A stretch of DNA of 64,000 nt from Leptolyngbya sp. PCC 6406 (GCF_000332095.2 NZ_KI913949.1:1572411-1636410), one strand, 5' to 3'. Positions 44,677 through 53,711 are shown, counted from the stretch's first letter. The notes: generated from the letters alone by a model not told the origin. Program-made: numbers and translations.

Positions 44677-45891
44677 ATGCTCCCCACGGTTTTCCCCACA
44701 CTTACGGCCCAGTACGCTAGCGTTCGCCTTGCCCTGCGATCGCTCCAGCCCCAACTCATGACCTGGCGACGGCAAATTCATCAGCGCCCAGAGTTAGGCT
44801 TTCAGGAGGCCCAGACCGCCCGGTTTATCTGCAAAAAGCTCACCCAATGGGGCATTGAATACCAGTCTGGTATGGCCAAGACTGGGGTGGTCGCCGTGAT
44901 TCCTGGCGATCGGCCCGGTCCCGTCCTGGGTATCCGGGCGGATATGGATGCCCTGCCGATCCATGAGCTAAATGAGGTTGACTATCGCTCCCAGCACGAT
45001 GGCGTCATGCACGCCTGCGGCCATGATGGCCATGTTGCGATTGCCCTTGGCACCGCCTACTACCTTTCCCAGCATCGAGATAGCTTTGCAGGGACGGTGA
45101 AGATCCTCTTCCAGCCTGCCGAAGAAGGGCCAGGGGGAGCTAAGCCGATGATCGAAGCCGGAGCCCTGGAATCGCCGCGAGTGGATGCCATGATTGGTCT
45201 CCATCTGTGGAATAACTTGCCCCTGGGAACCATTGGGGTGCGGACTGGCCCCATGATGGCGGCGACGGAACTCTTCCATTGCTCCATTCAGGGCCAGGGA
45301 GGTCACGGTGCTATCCCTCACCAGACGGTGGACTCCATCGTGGTTGCCGCCCAGATCATTAACGCGCTCCAAACCATCGTGTCTCGGAATGTTGATCCCT
45401 TGGCGGCGGCGGTGGTCACTATTGGTAAGTTGACGGCGGGAACGGCTCTGAATGTAATTGCCGACAGTGCCCACATGAGTGGGACAGTACGCTACTTCGA
45501 TCCCAGCTACCGCGACTTCTTTGCCCAACGGCTGGATCGGGTCATTGGGGGCATCTGCCTCAGCCAGGGGGCCACCTACACCCTCGATTATCGAGCTCTA
45601 TACCCCGCTGTAGTTAATGATCCCGATGTGACCGATATGGTGCGCTCGGTGGCCCTCTCGGTAGTAGAGACGCCTGCGGGGGTGACCCCTGACTGTCAGA
45701 CCATGGGGGGAGAAGACATGGCCTTCTTTTTGGAGGCGGTGCCGGGATGCTACTTTTTCCTAGGGTCTGCTAACCGCGATCGCAATCTCACCTACCCCCA
45801 CCATCACCCCCGTTTTGATTTCGATGAAACTGCCCTGGCCATAGGGGTAGAAATGTTTGTGCGCTGTGTAGAAACCTTCTGTGTTCGTTAA
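44677..45891 (+). CDS. M20-family amidohydrolase (N-acyl amino acid or IAA-conjugate hydrolase type)
   Basis: A zinc peptidase-like enzyme of 404 residues. The metal-binding motif MHACGHDGHVA is near residue 110, with PAEEGPGGAKPMIEAG following and QGGHGAIPHQTVDS in the lid domain. RADMDALPIHE and MGGEDMAFFLE complete the family pattern. Enzymes of this subfamily hydrolyse amide bonds of N-acylated amino acids or indole-3-acetyl conjugates; the substrate here is unknown. I start at ATG 44677 rather than the in-frame TTG upstream. Length is normal. Confidence 0.92.
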   Translation: MLPTVFPTLTAQYASVRLALRSLQPQLMTWRRQIHQRPELGFQEAQTARFICKKLTQWGIEYQSGMAKTGVVAVIPGDRPGPVLGIRADMDALPIHELNEVDYRSQHDGVMHACGHDGHVAIALGTAYYLSQHRDSFAGTVKILFQPAEEGPGGAKPMIEAGALESPRVDAMIGLHLWNNLPLGTIGVRTGPMMAATELFHCSIQGQGGHGAIPHQTVDSIVVAAQIINALQTIVSRNVDPLAAAVVTIGKLTAGTALNVIADSAHMSGTVRYFDPSYRDFFAQRLDRVIGGICLSQGATYTLDYRALYPAVVNDPDVTDMVRSVALSVVETPAGVTPDCQTMGGEDMAFFLEAVPGCYFFLGSANRDRNLTYPHHHPRFDFDETALAIGVEMFVRCVETFCVR

Positions 45892-45994
45892 ATTCTGGCA
45901 AGGGCTACGCTGTCTCTAGAGTTCCCCGGTAAGCTAGGGAAGACTTTGGGTTAAAGCCCACTGGGTAGGCATATTCAGGTAGGTGTAGACAGCA

Positions 45995-46717
45995 ATGAAG
46001 CGACGCACATGGTGGTGGTTGGGTCTGGCGGCAATCGCCCTCATCTTTACCTTGGTTTGGCGGGTGCCTGCGGCCTCCGTAGCGATAGCGGAACCCCCCG
46101 CAGCTTTGATAGCCCAAGAGCCAACGCCTGAAACTGAGGCTACCGAGACCACTGAGACTGAGGCTACCGAGGCCACTGAAACTGAGGCTACTGAAACTGA
46201 GGCTACTGAAACTGAGGCTACTGAAACTGAGGCTACTGAGGCCCCTGAGACTGAGGCTACCGAGGCAAATTCTGCCTTTCCCCTCAGCGGCACCTATGAA
46301 GATCCCCGTAATCGGTTTCAGATTGGCTTAGCCGAGGGCTACGCCGTGAGCACGGCAGCAGGGTCTTCTTTGTTCACCTCACCGGATGGCAGTTTGGCCT
46401 ATAGCCTCATTCATGCTCCCCTCAATAGCGAAACACCCCTCTCGGAAATTGGTCTGGTGGAACTGGCTCGGCAGGTGTTGGGGCGAGGCGAAGGGTTTCA
46501 GACCCAGACATTTCAGCCGATCTCAACGGGACTTCAAATTGCCTGGACGGGTCAGTTCACCCAGGGTATGGCTCCCCCAGCCCCCATTAGCGGTACGATT
46601 GTGGCCCAGCAGCGAGGAGCAGCGGTGTACCTGCTAGTCGTAGCCGCCCAGGATGCCGCGCTAGAGCAGTTGCCTGAAGCGACATCGGCCCTAGTGGAAA
46701 GCCTCACCATTCTGTAA
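45995..46717 (+). CDS. Exported protein with ATETE repeat linker
   Basis: Protein of 240 residues. The start MKRRTWWWLGLAAIALIFTL is a signal peptide or anchor. Residues 45-90 are made of near-perfect pentapeptide repeats of ATETE, a Thr/Glu linker encoded by a 15-base tandem repeat. The C-terminal 150 residues form a compact domain (RFQIGLAEGYAVSTAAGSSLF and TGLQIAWTGQF) that I do not recognise. It is likely periplasmic or lumenal. Repeat number could vary between strains. Confidence 0.72.
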   Translation: MKRRTWWWLGLAAIALIFTLVWRVPAASVAIAEPPAALIAQEPTPETEATETTETEATEATETEATETEATETEATETEATEAPETEATEANSAFPLSGTYEDPRNRFQIGLAEGYAVSTAAGSSLFTSPDGSLAYSLIHAPLNSETPLSEIGLVELARQVLGRGEGFQTQTFQPISTGLQIAWTGQFTQGMAPPAPISGTIVAQQRGAAVYLLVVAAQDAALEQLPEATSALVESLTIL

Positions 46718-46773
46718 CCCGCCTGTAACCCGAAATCCGAGCCATCCTGAAGGCTCTATGGCAGCGAAGATCC

Positions 46774-47370
46774 ATGGCAGTCAACACTAATGCTGAAATT
46801 TCCCGCCTGCGGGAGTTAATGCCCGCTTCAGGGCGAATGAACACCCGTCTGATGCTGGATGATCGCCTCACTAGCGTGATTGAAACTCCCTTTCCCCGTC
46901 CCTGGCATCGCAGTCACCCGATTACCCTCAACTGGGTACTGTGGCAGGAAATGTCTCTGCCCCAGCGAGATCTGTTGTTTTTACAGGCGGTCTGCTGGCT
47001 TAGTTCCGTCCGCCTTCTAAAGCTGGAACCCTATCAAGGGGTGGTGGCAGCGGGAGCCGTGATGGGGATCTTTGAACTGATTCAAGGGGATGTGGTGGGC
47101 ACTCTAGCCGGGGGTGGCTTAGCCGCGATCGCGGCGAGCCAAATCTGGCGCAGTCGTCAGGGAGCCCAGAGCCAAATTGAGGCGGATGAGGCTGCAATTC
47201 GTGTGGCCCAACGACGGGGCTACAGTGAGCAGGAGGCGATTCAATATCTGCTCACTGCCATTGAAGCAGTCCCCGTCATTGAGGGCCGGGGAGTTCTAAA
47301 TTATCTGGAACTACTGCGAACCCAAAATTTACGGATGCGGGTCCAGAAGACTGCGGCCACCTATGAATAG
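46774..47370 (+). CDS. DUF3318-family protein
   Basis: Protein of 198 residues. The start AEISRLRELMPASGRMNTRL matches DUF3318, a cyanobacterial family of unknown function. Two hydrophobic stretches lie in the middle (AVCWLSSVRLL and LAGGGLAAIAA), which may be membrane-associated. Residues after 130 are charged and helical. It follows the exported protein after 56 bases on the same strand. Confidence 0.8.
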   Translation: MAVNTNAEISRLRELMPASGRMNTRLMLDDRLTSVIETPFPRPWHRSHPITLNWVLWQEMSLPQRDLLFLQAVCWLSSVRLLKLEPYQGVVAAGAVMGIFELIQGDVVGTLAGGGLAAIAASQIWRSRQGAQSQIEADEAAIRVAQRRGYSEQEAIQYLLTAIEAVPVIEGRGVLNYLELLRTQNLRMRVQKTAATYE

Positions 47371-47631
47371 GTGATTCCCTTACAGAAAGAAGGGTTTCCG
47401 CTTTGACAACGAGGTAAATTACTGCCACCGTCCAGTATTAGTAGTGGTACGACATAGCTAAAATAGTGCATTACTGCATTACTTAGGGTGGGCTTTGCCC
47501 ACTAAAAAGGAATTCGCTGGAATTTCTAAAGCACAGTTTTAGCTGTGTCAAACCAGTAGGATGCGTTAGGTGAAACCGTAACGCATCTTAGGGTGTTCAA
47601 CTCGGAAGGCTGAGTTTCCTAACCTCCCGTA
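47371..47631. other. Spacer with two small hairpin repeats
   Basis: GTGGGC-TTT-GCCCAC at 47488-47502 followed by TAAAAA, and GATGCGTTA with TAACGCATC at 47560-47587. These resemble the short dispersed hairpins common in cyanobacteria. No gene supported. The first may serve as a terminator for the DUF3318 gene. Confidence 0.55.
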
Positions 47632-47931
47632 TCAATCCTCCGCCTCTAATTTCGCTTGGAGCGCAGCTAATTCCTCTGGGGTCATCTCCTCTAGACGCTT
47701 TCGCAACACCGCGTCCTCGTAGTCCTGAAGTTGTTGGTTGTAGGTCATATCGCGATTCACCACCCGGAAGAGGTAGGTGGCGATCCAGCCCAGCAAGCCG
47801 CCAAGAAAGAGTACCTGACTCCAGATTCCCGCCGAGAGGGTATCTAACCCCGCCAGCCGCAGACCCAGGTAGAGCACCCCACCCACGGTAAAGATGCCAA
47901 CGCCAATGCCAATTACATCAATGCGGCGCAT
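47632..47931 (-). CDS. DUF3007-family membrane protein
   Basis: Protein of 99 residues, starting MRRIDVIGIGVGIFTVGGVL with two membrane helices and a charged, helical C-terminus (QDYEDAVLRKRLEEMTPEELAAL). It matches DUF3007, a cyanobacterial family found directly after ndhL. The ATG at 47931 lies two bases after the ndhL stop, so the pair is coupled; longer readings upstream would overlap ndhL and were not used. Its role is not established, but the constant linkage suggests a link with NDH-1. Confidence 0.88.
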   Translation of the reverse strand: MRRIDVIGIGVGIFTVGGVLYLGLRLAGLDTLSAGIWSQVLFLGGLLGWIATYLFRVVNRDMTYNQQLQDYEDAVLRKRLEEMTPEELAALQAKLEAED

Positions 47932-47933
47932 GG

Positions 47934-48185
47934 CTAGGGCTTGAGGGGACGGGGCTGGGGACGAAAATTCACAAAGGGACTCAAGAGCAACATACCGGGA
48001 AAGAAAGCAAATACTAGGCCATAGACCAAGGTACGCTCCACAGAGCCCATAGTGTGCCATCGCACCTTGAGGTAAAACAGCAGCGCAGCGGGCACCACTA
48101 GGAGGTACGCACCCCCTAGCACCCCGTAGGTGGCCAAGGCCAGCAAAGTATCGGGGGATAGGTTGAAATTGCTCAAAAGGGACAT
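47934..48185 (-). CDS. ndhL: NAD(P)H-quinone oxidoreductase subunit L
   Basis: NdhL (83 residues) is a small membrane subunit of cyanobacterial NDH-1, needed for cyclic electron flow and carbon dioxide uptake. Two membrane helices are clear ([21 protein letters not shown] and [19 protein letters not shown]), joined by [11 protein letters not shown], a typical loop. The start [15 protein letters not shown] at 48185 is chosen over an in-frame ATG upstream. It is followed by the DUF3007 gene. Confidence 0.92.
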   Translation of the reverse strand: MSLLSNFNLSPDTLLALATYGVLGGAYLLVVPAALLFYLKVRWHTMGSVERTLVYGLVFAFFPGMLLLSPFVNFRPQPRPLKP

Positions 48186-48281
48186 GGCACTTAATTCTGA
48201 AGAGCATGAAGTCCCATTCATTTTAAGGGCTATTGACCGATACAATGGAAAGCCAGCACGGCAACCTTACCCGTTGTCTGC

Positions 48282-48632
48282 GGGGGCGTGGCGGAATGGT
48301 AGACGCTACGGACTTAGGAAAACTGGGCCTTGGTGGAGAAACCTGCCAAGTGGATGCTCTCAAACTCAGGGAAACCTACCTCTAGGCTGTCAACGCAGTC
48401 TAGACATGGCAATCCTGAGCCAAGCCAGGGATACCCCCTGGAAGGTGCAGAGGCCCGACGGGAGCTACCCTAACGTGTCAAGACGAGGGTAAAGGGAGGG
48501 TCCAATTCTCAAAGCCAGAGGTGTAGAACGGGCGAATAAGCGCGATCGCACTTTTCGGCAGCAGCGAAAGCTGCGGGAGGATGAAAATCCGTTGACCGCA
48601 AGGTCGTGAGGGTTCAAGTCCCTCCGCCCCCA
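48282..48632 (+). tRNA. tRNA-Leu (anticodon UAA) interrupted by a group I intron
   Basis: The exons 48282-48315 and 48584-48632 fold into a leucine tRNA: acceptor GGGGGCG with CGCCCCC, a D arm GCGGAATGGTAGACGC, an anticodon stem ACGGA/TCCGT, and T arm GAGGGTTCAAGTCCCTC. The anticodon UAA is split after its first base. CCA is not encoded. This split tRNA is a classic feature of cyanobacteria and plastids. Confidence 0.96.
48316..48583 (+). ncRNA. Group I intron in tRNA-Leu(UAA)
   Basis: A 268-base intron placed between U34 and A35. It starts AGGAAAACTGGGCC after a U and ends with G, as group I introns do. Core elements in order are the P segment (TCAAACTCAGGGAAACC), the R/S segment (GTGCAGAGGCCCGACGGGAGC), and AAGACGAGGGTAAAGGGAGGG. 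It contains no protein gene. The small size and site match the tRNA-Leu intron of many cyanobacteria. Confidence 0.95.
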
Positions 48633-48648
48633 TGTAATTTGACAGACC

Positions 48649-48684
48649 AAATGGCGCTGGAGTCCCCGGACCCCAGCGCCATTT
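48649..48684 (+). terminator. Terminator after tRNA-Leu
   Basis: AAATGGCGCTGG pairs exactly with CCAGCGCCATTT over 12 bp, 17 bases past the end of the tRNA, with a short T run (TTTT). Confidence 0.75.
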
Positions 48685-49002
48685 TACGGAATACGGGTCA
48701 ATGGGGCTGGGGTCAAGTGGGGCTCATCTTCACGGCTATGGAGTCGGAGCAATTGACCCGCGTAATTCCCGTAATTATTGACAGGGGCCTCCATTTCCAT
48801 CCAGGAAGATCAATAATGGGGGCATCCGTAAAAACGCCTATAAAACTACGGAATATGCGATCGCGCCCTTGTTGATCTCCATAGATTCCCTATTGACGGG
48901 TTCCGAATCCATATCCTTGAACGATACCGAAGTCAGTAAAGACCGCTAGGATGGGCCTACGTTGCTACCGTTTTCCGGTTCTGGAACACTCAGGGATCTA
49001 TA

Positions 49003-49055
49003 CCAAGTCCAGAAGTGGAGTTCCCCCACCGGGAAAACTCCACTTCTGGACTTGG
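49003..49055. other. 20-bp inverted repeat before the gene at 49101
   Basis: CCAAGTCCAGAAGTGGAGTT and its exact complement are separated by 13 bases that can also pair (CCC/GGG). It lies 46 bases before the start of the next gene and may act as a transcript structure or a dispersed repeat. The rest of the spacer between 48685 and 49002 shows nothing that I can name. Confidence 0.7.
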
Positions 49056-49100
49056 ACAAGGTTTATATCACTCCATATCTAGGCGTCAGCTCATAAGTTC

Positions 49101-50477
49101 ATGGAAAGGATCCCCGTCACCGTGTTGGATCGTAGCCAATCAAACTCCTTCCGTTCCAGCAGTCGTGCCGAACTGACTCTTCAGCAGGCACAGCAGCAGA
49201 TCTTCGATTTTCTCTTAGACATCGTGCGTTATCAGCCGTGGGACGTCGTGGTGGAGGAATTCAAGCGGCTATTTTTCAACCAGGGGGATACCACTAGCTC
49301 CGAAGCGGAGGCCGGACTCTACGCCATCCTGTTTACCAACTCTGAGCCCGACTTTCACAACACCCTCAAGCGCGCATGTTACATCCTGGTCAACAACTGG
49401 GAGCTAGCTCGAAAATACGAGGCGATTCAAGCCGTCGTAGCCCTGTTTCAAGACACAAGCCTTACCCGCCAGACCTTTTCCCCCACACTCAAGCGGCTAC
49501 GGGAATGGCTACAGCATTTTGTGAAGAGCAGTGATTACCGCGATCTCCAACTTTTTGCCGCTCGGTTTTCAGAGGAAGCCAAGACGACACCCTGGACCTC
49601 TCGTTACACCCCCTATCTGCTAGTGGATCAGTATATGAATACTGACAATCCTCAAGAGCAGCGAGAGGCGGCGCGGACCTTATCCCGGCGGTTGAAGGAC
49701 AAGTACAAGTTTGACCTAGCCATGTACACGGCCCACTCCCAGTCGGCCTTGGCAAAACAGCGGGTACTGCAAAATCCGACCGCCCTGGGAGATAGTGCTC
49801 TGCGCCTCATCAAAACCATCGTGGCCAAGCGGGGGCGGTTTAGCTACCGCAACTTGGCCCACTTGTTTTTGACGCAAACCGAGGAACTCAGCTATCGCCG
49901 TTTCAAGCGGAGTCTGATCGAGTATTTGATCTATTCCGCCCATGAACCCCAGTTGGTCAAGACCCTCAAACGCCACCTGCATCTGCGTCTCGACCCCCTC
50001 TACCAGGAATACGATGACGATATTGTCGATTCCTCCCTTATATTGCGAACCTGCAATCGGGTCATCGATTATTTGATGACGGAGGATAAAAAGTCTCCCT
50101 CAGAACTCTTTACACTGCTGCTGTCCCAGAGCAGTTCTTTGTCCCTGGCGATCGTCCTGCTTAAAATTATCCTGATCTCCCGCAACTCTCACCCCTACCT
50201 AGAGGGCCGCATTGCCAGCCTGATCTGGTACTACGATCAGTTCCCGCCGGATCAATGCGCCTGGGTCATTAACTTTCTGGAGGTTTTCCAGGTCACCTTT
50301 GCCATCTATGCCGAGAATGTGGAGTACAACCTGATCAATCCTCAGGATCCGAACGGAAAAGTGGAGTGGTCAGCGGAGGCGCTGGAAGCCTGCCGAGTAT
50401 TTTCCCAATTGACGGCGTCCCAGTGGGGACATCAGGTCAAGGTGGCTTCCCCACTCCTTGAGGCCGACGGCGGTTAG
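49101..50477 (+). CDS. Conserved cyanobacterial helical protein, unknown function
   Basis: A protein of 458 residues that I know only as a cyanobacterial hypothetical. It is mostly helical, rich in paired hydrophobic residues, with no membrane segment, no signal peptide and no catalytic motif. Sections such as QQIFDFLLDIVRYQPWDVVVEEFKRLFF, GDSALRLIKTIVAKRGRFSYRNLAHLFL and LEGRIASLIWYYDQFPPD might form alpha-solenoid-like repeats. The size and regular codon use support a real gene. The 18-bp hairpin directly at its stop is a terminator. Confidence 0.78.
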   Translation: MERIPVTVLDRSQSNSFRSSSRAELTLQQAQQQIFDFLLDIVRYQPWDVVVEEFKRLFFNQGDTTSSEAEAGLYAILFTNSEPDFHNTLKRACYILVNNWELARKYEAIQAVVALFQDTSLTRQTFSPTLKRLREWLQHFVKSSDYRDLQLFAARFSEEAKTTPWTSRYTPYLLVDQYMNTDNPQEQREAARTLSRRLKDKYKFDLAMYTAHSQSALAKQRVLQNPTALGDSALRLIKTIVAKRGRFSYRNLAHLFLTQTEELSYRRFKRSLIEYLIYSAHEPQLVKTLKRHLHLRLDPLYQEYDDDIVDSSLILRTCNRVIDYLMTEDKKSPSELFTLLLSQSSSLSLAIVLLKIILISRNSHPYLEGRIASLIWYYDQFPPDQCAWVINFLEVFQVTFAIYAENVEYNLINPQDPNGKVEWSAEALEACRVFSQLTASQWGHQVKVASPLLEADGG

Positions 50478-50515
50478 GTAAATTTTGACGGGTCAAAGAC
50501 CCGTCAAAATTTACC
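50477..50515. terminator. Convergent terminator, 18-bp perfect stem
   Basis: GGTAAATTTTGACGGGTC and its exact complement with loop AAA. The hairpin begins at the last base of the stop codon of the gene at 49101 and lies 66 bases beyond the larC stop, so it can serve both. Confidence 0.82.
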
Positions 50516-50580
50516 CCCAACTAAACTTCAGGATTTACTTCAGGATTTCGATCACCCAGCAATCATTAATTGACTGAGCA

Positions 50581-52185
50581 CTACGCTTTTTCTGTGGGGG
50601 TAGTGCTCAGGTGGCATGGCAGATTGGGATTTTCCCCAGCTTGGCTCTGCTGCCACTGGCAGAGAGCTTGGAGATGGACGGTGCGCCAGGGAATCTGGTG
50701 CTGGCGGGCAAGGCGGGCACAGTCTTCGTATTCTGGGTGAGCATTAATCACTACAGTTCCGTGGGGATCAAAGGCGATTTTGATCCCCACGGGTCCCCAG
50801 GGGGTAATTACGGTGCGGTGTTCTCGTCCCAAGCGCAGGCGCTGTTGCTCTTGGCGGCGAATGCCCAGGGTTGTGGTTTCCTGAAATAGGATCTCCTCAC
50901 ACTGGGGCACCTGATCCGGGTAGGTAATCACGGTAATCAGGTGGCCAGGGCGGGATTTTTTCATGGTGATGGATTGGGTGAAGACATCCAAGGCTCCGGT
51001 CTGAAGCAGGCGCTCCCCCACATAACCGATAGCTTGGGGGGTGAGGTCATCTACTTGAGTTTCCAGGACCACTACGGTCTCGATGCCTGCTGCTGCCTCT
51101 GTTTTTTTTTCTGGGGTTTTCTCTGGGATTGTTTTTGGAACTGCCTCTGGATCTGGTGTTACGGAATCTAGCATTACAGGATCTGGTGTTACGGGATTCG
51201 AGGAGACTGGGATATATGGAACTGGAGTGGGCATGGACTGCGATGGCCTGTTGGGAACAGTTCCTGACCCTTGCGAAATTTCCTCTCCAACCCTCTCCCC
51301 TAGCCACAGCCGCAGCATATTGGGCAGGGCTAAGTCTCGATTGCCCGCCCCTAGACCGACCCGACGCAGCACCATAGCGGGAGCTGATCCGAAACTTTGG
51401 CATAGGGTGGTTGCGATCGCGGCCCCTGTTGGCGTCACCAGTTCTCCCTGAAGCCCATTGCTGTAGAGGGGGGCTTGGGCCATGGCCATTAACGCCAAGA
51501 CAGCGGGAGCGGGCACGGGCAAGCGCCCATGGGCTGCCCGCACCGTTCCCGAGCCCGTAGGCAGGGGACCGCAGTACAGTGCCTCTATCTGGAGCCAATC
51601 CAGCCCCAAGCAGGTACCAACAATATCCACAATGGCATCGGTAGCTCCCACCTCATGGAAATGGACCTGACTGGGATCAATTCCGTGGACGGCCCCTTCC
51701 GCCTGGGCTAGTCGCTGAAAAATGGCTAGGCTCCAGGTGACCACACGGGGCGGCAGAGGCGCAGCCTGGATCAGGGCAGTGATTTCCGCTAGGTGACGGG
51801 GCGGTGGTAGCAGAGAATCGACTCCATGGCCAGGGTTCGGGTTGGAGATATGGCCATGATCGTCGTGGGAACTGTGGCCATGCCCCTGAACCTGAACCGA
51901 ATTAGGAGCGTAGTTGGGACCATGGCTGTGCCCATGATCCGGATCTGAATGGGGACCATAGCCGGGATTCTGCCTGGAATTTTTCCCTAAGTGAACCTGG
52001 ACCTGGGTAGCGGCTAAGCCGTTGCGATGAACCGTCTCAGCGGTCAGGTCGTAGACTTCCGAGAGTTGGAGCAGGGCTAGTTGGGCTTGCAGGTAGGCCA
52101 AGGGCACCCCCGCGTCCACCAGCGCCCCGAGACACATATCCCCAGAAATCCCGGTGGGGCAGTCCAGGAAAGCTAACGTTTTCAT
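50581..52185 (-). CDS. larC: Nickel-pincer cofactor biosynthesis protein LarC
   Basis: LarC inserts nickel in the pincer nucleotide cofactor of lactate racemase-like enzymes. Protein of 534 residues, fusing both halves: the first with LAFLDCPTGISGDMCLGAL and HFHEVGATDAIVDIVG; the second with LETQVDDLTPQAIGYVGERLL and FQETTTLGIRRQE. A His-rich segment near 85-125 (HGHSHGPNY, HGHSSHDDHGH) probably binds metal. A low-complexity Pro/Val/Asp linker joins the halves and carries a run of nine A (near 51102-51110). larA, larB and larE are not in the window. Encoded here as a single continuous frame, whereas lactobacilli use a programmed frameshift. Confidence 0.9.
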   Translation of the reverse strand: MKTLAFLDCPTGISGDMCLGALVDAGVPLAYLQAQLALLQLSEVYDLTAETVHRNGLAATQVQVHLGKNSRQNPGYGPHSDPDHGHSHGPNYAPNSVQVQGHGHSSHDDHGHISNPNPGHGVDSLLPPPRHLAEITALIQAAPLPPRVVTWSLAIFQRLAQAEGAVHGIDPSQVHFHEVGATDAIVDIVGTCLGLDWLQIEALYCGPLPTGSGTVRAAHGRLPVPAPAVLALMAMAQAPLYSNGLQGELVTPTGAAIATTLCQSFGSAPAMVLRRVGLGAGNRDLALPNMLRLWLGERVGEEISQGSGTVPNRPSQSMPTPVPYIPVSSNPVTPDPVMLDSVTPDPEAVPKTIPEKTPEKKTEAAAGIETVVVLETQVDDLTPQAIGYVGERLLQTGALDVFTQSITMKKSRPGHLITVITYPDQVPQCEEILFQETTTLGIRRQEQQRLRLGREHRTVITPWGPVGIKIAFDPHGTVVINAHPEYEDCARLARQHQIPWRTVHLQALCQWQQSQAGENPNLPCHLSTTPTEKA

Positions 52186-52246
52186 GCGATGCTCTATTTC
52201 CCTAGCGGCCAGCTTTCATTATGGAAGCTGGCTAAGGAAGCGAGCT

Positions 52247-52909
52247 ATGACTACGTTCTATAAAATTCATCCCGACAGTCCTCAACGGCGCAAGATAGAT
52301 GCCGTGCGAGACGCCCTGCGCCAGGGGGCGGTGATTCTTTACCCCACTGATACGGTATACGCCATTGGCTGCGACCTGAGTGATAAGGCGGCGGTGCAGC
52401 GAGTCCGTCAACTCAAGAGTCTTGCCAACGAGAAGCCCCTCACCTTTCTCTGTTCCTCTCTGTCGAATATTGCGGCCTATGCGGAGGTCACAGACCCCGC
52501 CTACCGGATTATTCGCCGATTGATTCCTGGTCCCTATACCTTTTTGCTTCCTGCCAGCAAGCAGGTGCCCAAGTTAGTCATGAGTCCAAAGCGACGCACC
52601 ACCGGCATTCGGGTTCCAGACCATGCCATTTGCCAGGGGCTGCTCTCGGCCCTAGGGAATCCTATTATTTCCACCTCGGCACTGTCGCTGTTGGGGGAAG
52701 ACCATGGCCCAGAGGGGGCAACTCATGCCTCTAAGGCAGAACTTTTTGATCGGGTGGGGGGCCAAGTGGATGTCGTTGTGGATGACGATCGCGATCTGAG
52801 CTATGGCCTGTCCACAATTCTGGACCTGACGGCGACCGATGTGCCGCTGTTGGTACGACAGGGGTTGGGCTGGGAGGCAGCGGTGGAGCAGGGGGCGGTG
52901 ATGGAGTGA
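52247..52909 (+). CDS. Sua5/YciO/YrdC-family protein (YciO-like)
   Basis: A protein of 220 residues of the family that makes threonylcarbamoyl-AMP for tRNA t6A, or the YciO branch of less certain function. Marks are GAVILYPTDTVYAIGCDL, ANEKPLTFLC, PGPYTFLLPAS, and TTGIRVPDH. The N-terminus MTTFYKIHPDSPQRRKI and length are those of YciO rather than of TsaC. The start ATG 52247 is preferred to an upstream ATG. Its last codons lie inside the 8-bp repeat array that begins at 52899. Confidence 0.88.
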   Translation: MTTFYKIHPDSPQRRKIDAVRDALRQGAVILYPTDTVYAIGCDLSDKAAVQRVRQLKSLANEKPLTFLCSSLSNIAAYAEVTDPAYRIIRRLIPGPYTFLLPASKQVPKLVMSPKRRTTGIRVPDHAICQGLLSALGNPIISTSALSLLGEDHGPEGATHASKAELFDRVGGQVDVVVDDDRDLSYGLSTILDLTATDVPLLVRQGLGWEAAVEQGAVME

Positions 52910-53010
52910 TGGGGTGATGGGGTATTGGAGTGATGGGGTATTGGGGTGTTGGGGTATTGGGGTGATGGAGTGATGGGGTGATGGAGTGATGGGGTATTGG
53001 GGTGTTGGGG
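52899..53010 (+). repeat. Minisatellite: 14 units of 8 bp
   Basis: The units are TGATGGGG, TATTGGGG, TGTTGGGG or TGATGGAG with strict 8-base spacing, 112 bases in total. The array begins inside the last codons of the YciO-like gene and includes its stop. Several G runs make G-quadruplex formation possible on the plus strand. Confidence 0.9.
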
Positions 53011-53017
53011 TAAATCC

Positions 53018-53588
53018 CGTAGGGGCGGGTTTAGCTCGTGTCTACTGGGAAATCCCAAATGGGAGGCTCAAAACCCGCCCTACCCAGTGCCGGGTAATCC
53101 AGGATTGAAGTTAATTCCGTAGGGGCAATCCCTTGCCTGTCCTGTTCGCGTAGCGGCTCCGCAGGAGCAACGGAGTCGTATAGCCCTTCGGGCATGGCTA
53201 ACGCTAGGGCGGAGTCTGACCGGAGGGCATAGGATGCTTGCCCTTGTGGCGGGTGACCGATGTGGGGGAGTGGGGGAGTGGAGGCGCGGTAAGGGCGAGC
53301 GGTGCTCGCCCTGCCAGGGAGTGGGGGGGATTTTTGAGTTTTGAATTTTGAATGTCTCGTAGGGGCGGGTTTAGCCGGGATTGGGTGGGTGATTCAGGAA
53401 TGGGCTAGCAAAACCCGCCCTGCCCCGTACCGGGTAATCCAGTCGTTTCGTTTTGAATTGAATTTCCCGGTAGGGGCGCGGTTTCCGCGCCCAATGCAGG
53501 ATGTCACCGTAGGGGCAGGTTTGGCTCGGATCTAATGGGGAATCCGGGATGGGAGGCTCAAAACCCGCCCGGCTGTTGCCGGGTGACA
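53018..53588. repeat. Dispersed GTAGGGGCGGGTTT-type repeats, at least three copies
   Basis: Copies at 53018-53100, 53358-53440 and 53508-53588 each run from CGTAGGGGCGGGTTT (GGCAGGTTT in the third) to AAACCCGCCC and a GCCGGGT tail, so they are near-palindromic units of about 83 bp. Shorter related pieces (GTAGGGGCGCGGTTT) occur at 53470 and 53614. No coding potential. The spacer of 53011-53711 holds nothing else I can name. Confidence 0.8.
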
Positions 53589-53711
53589 GGTGGTGGGGTG
53601 ATGCCGCGAATGGTAGGGGCGCGGTTTCTGCGCCTAATGTAGGGGGTGACAGGGGGGGATGGGGTGATGTGTCAGTATGGACAACGATGTTATGAGTTAT
53701 GAGAACTGTCT

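Noticed and set aside
47932..48207. Longer upstream extension of the DUF3007 protein
   Set aside because: It would overlap ndhL in another frame and its extra residues do not resemble a protein; ndhL clearly occupies this DNA.
48130..48492. Plus-strand reading frame across tRNA-Leu and its intron
   Set aside because: The region is a structured RNA gene and the frame has no protein similarity or start signal.
52899..53010. CRISPR-like or regulatory array
   Set aside because: 8-bp units without spacers; simple minisatellite.
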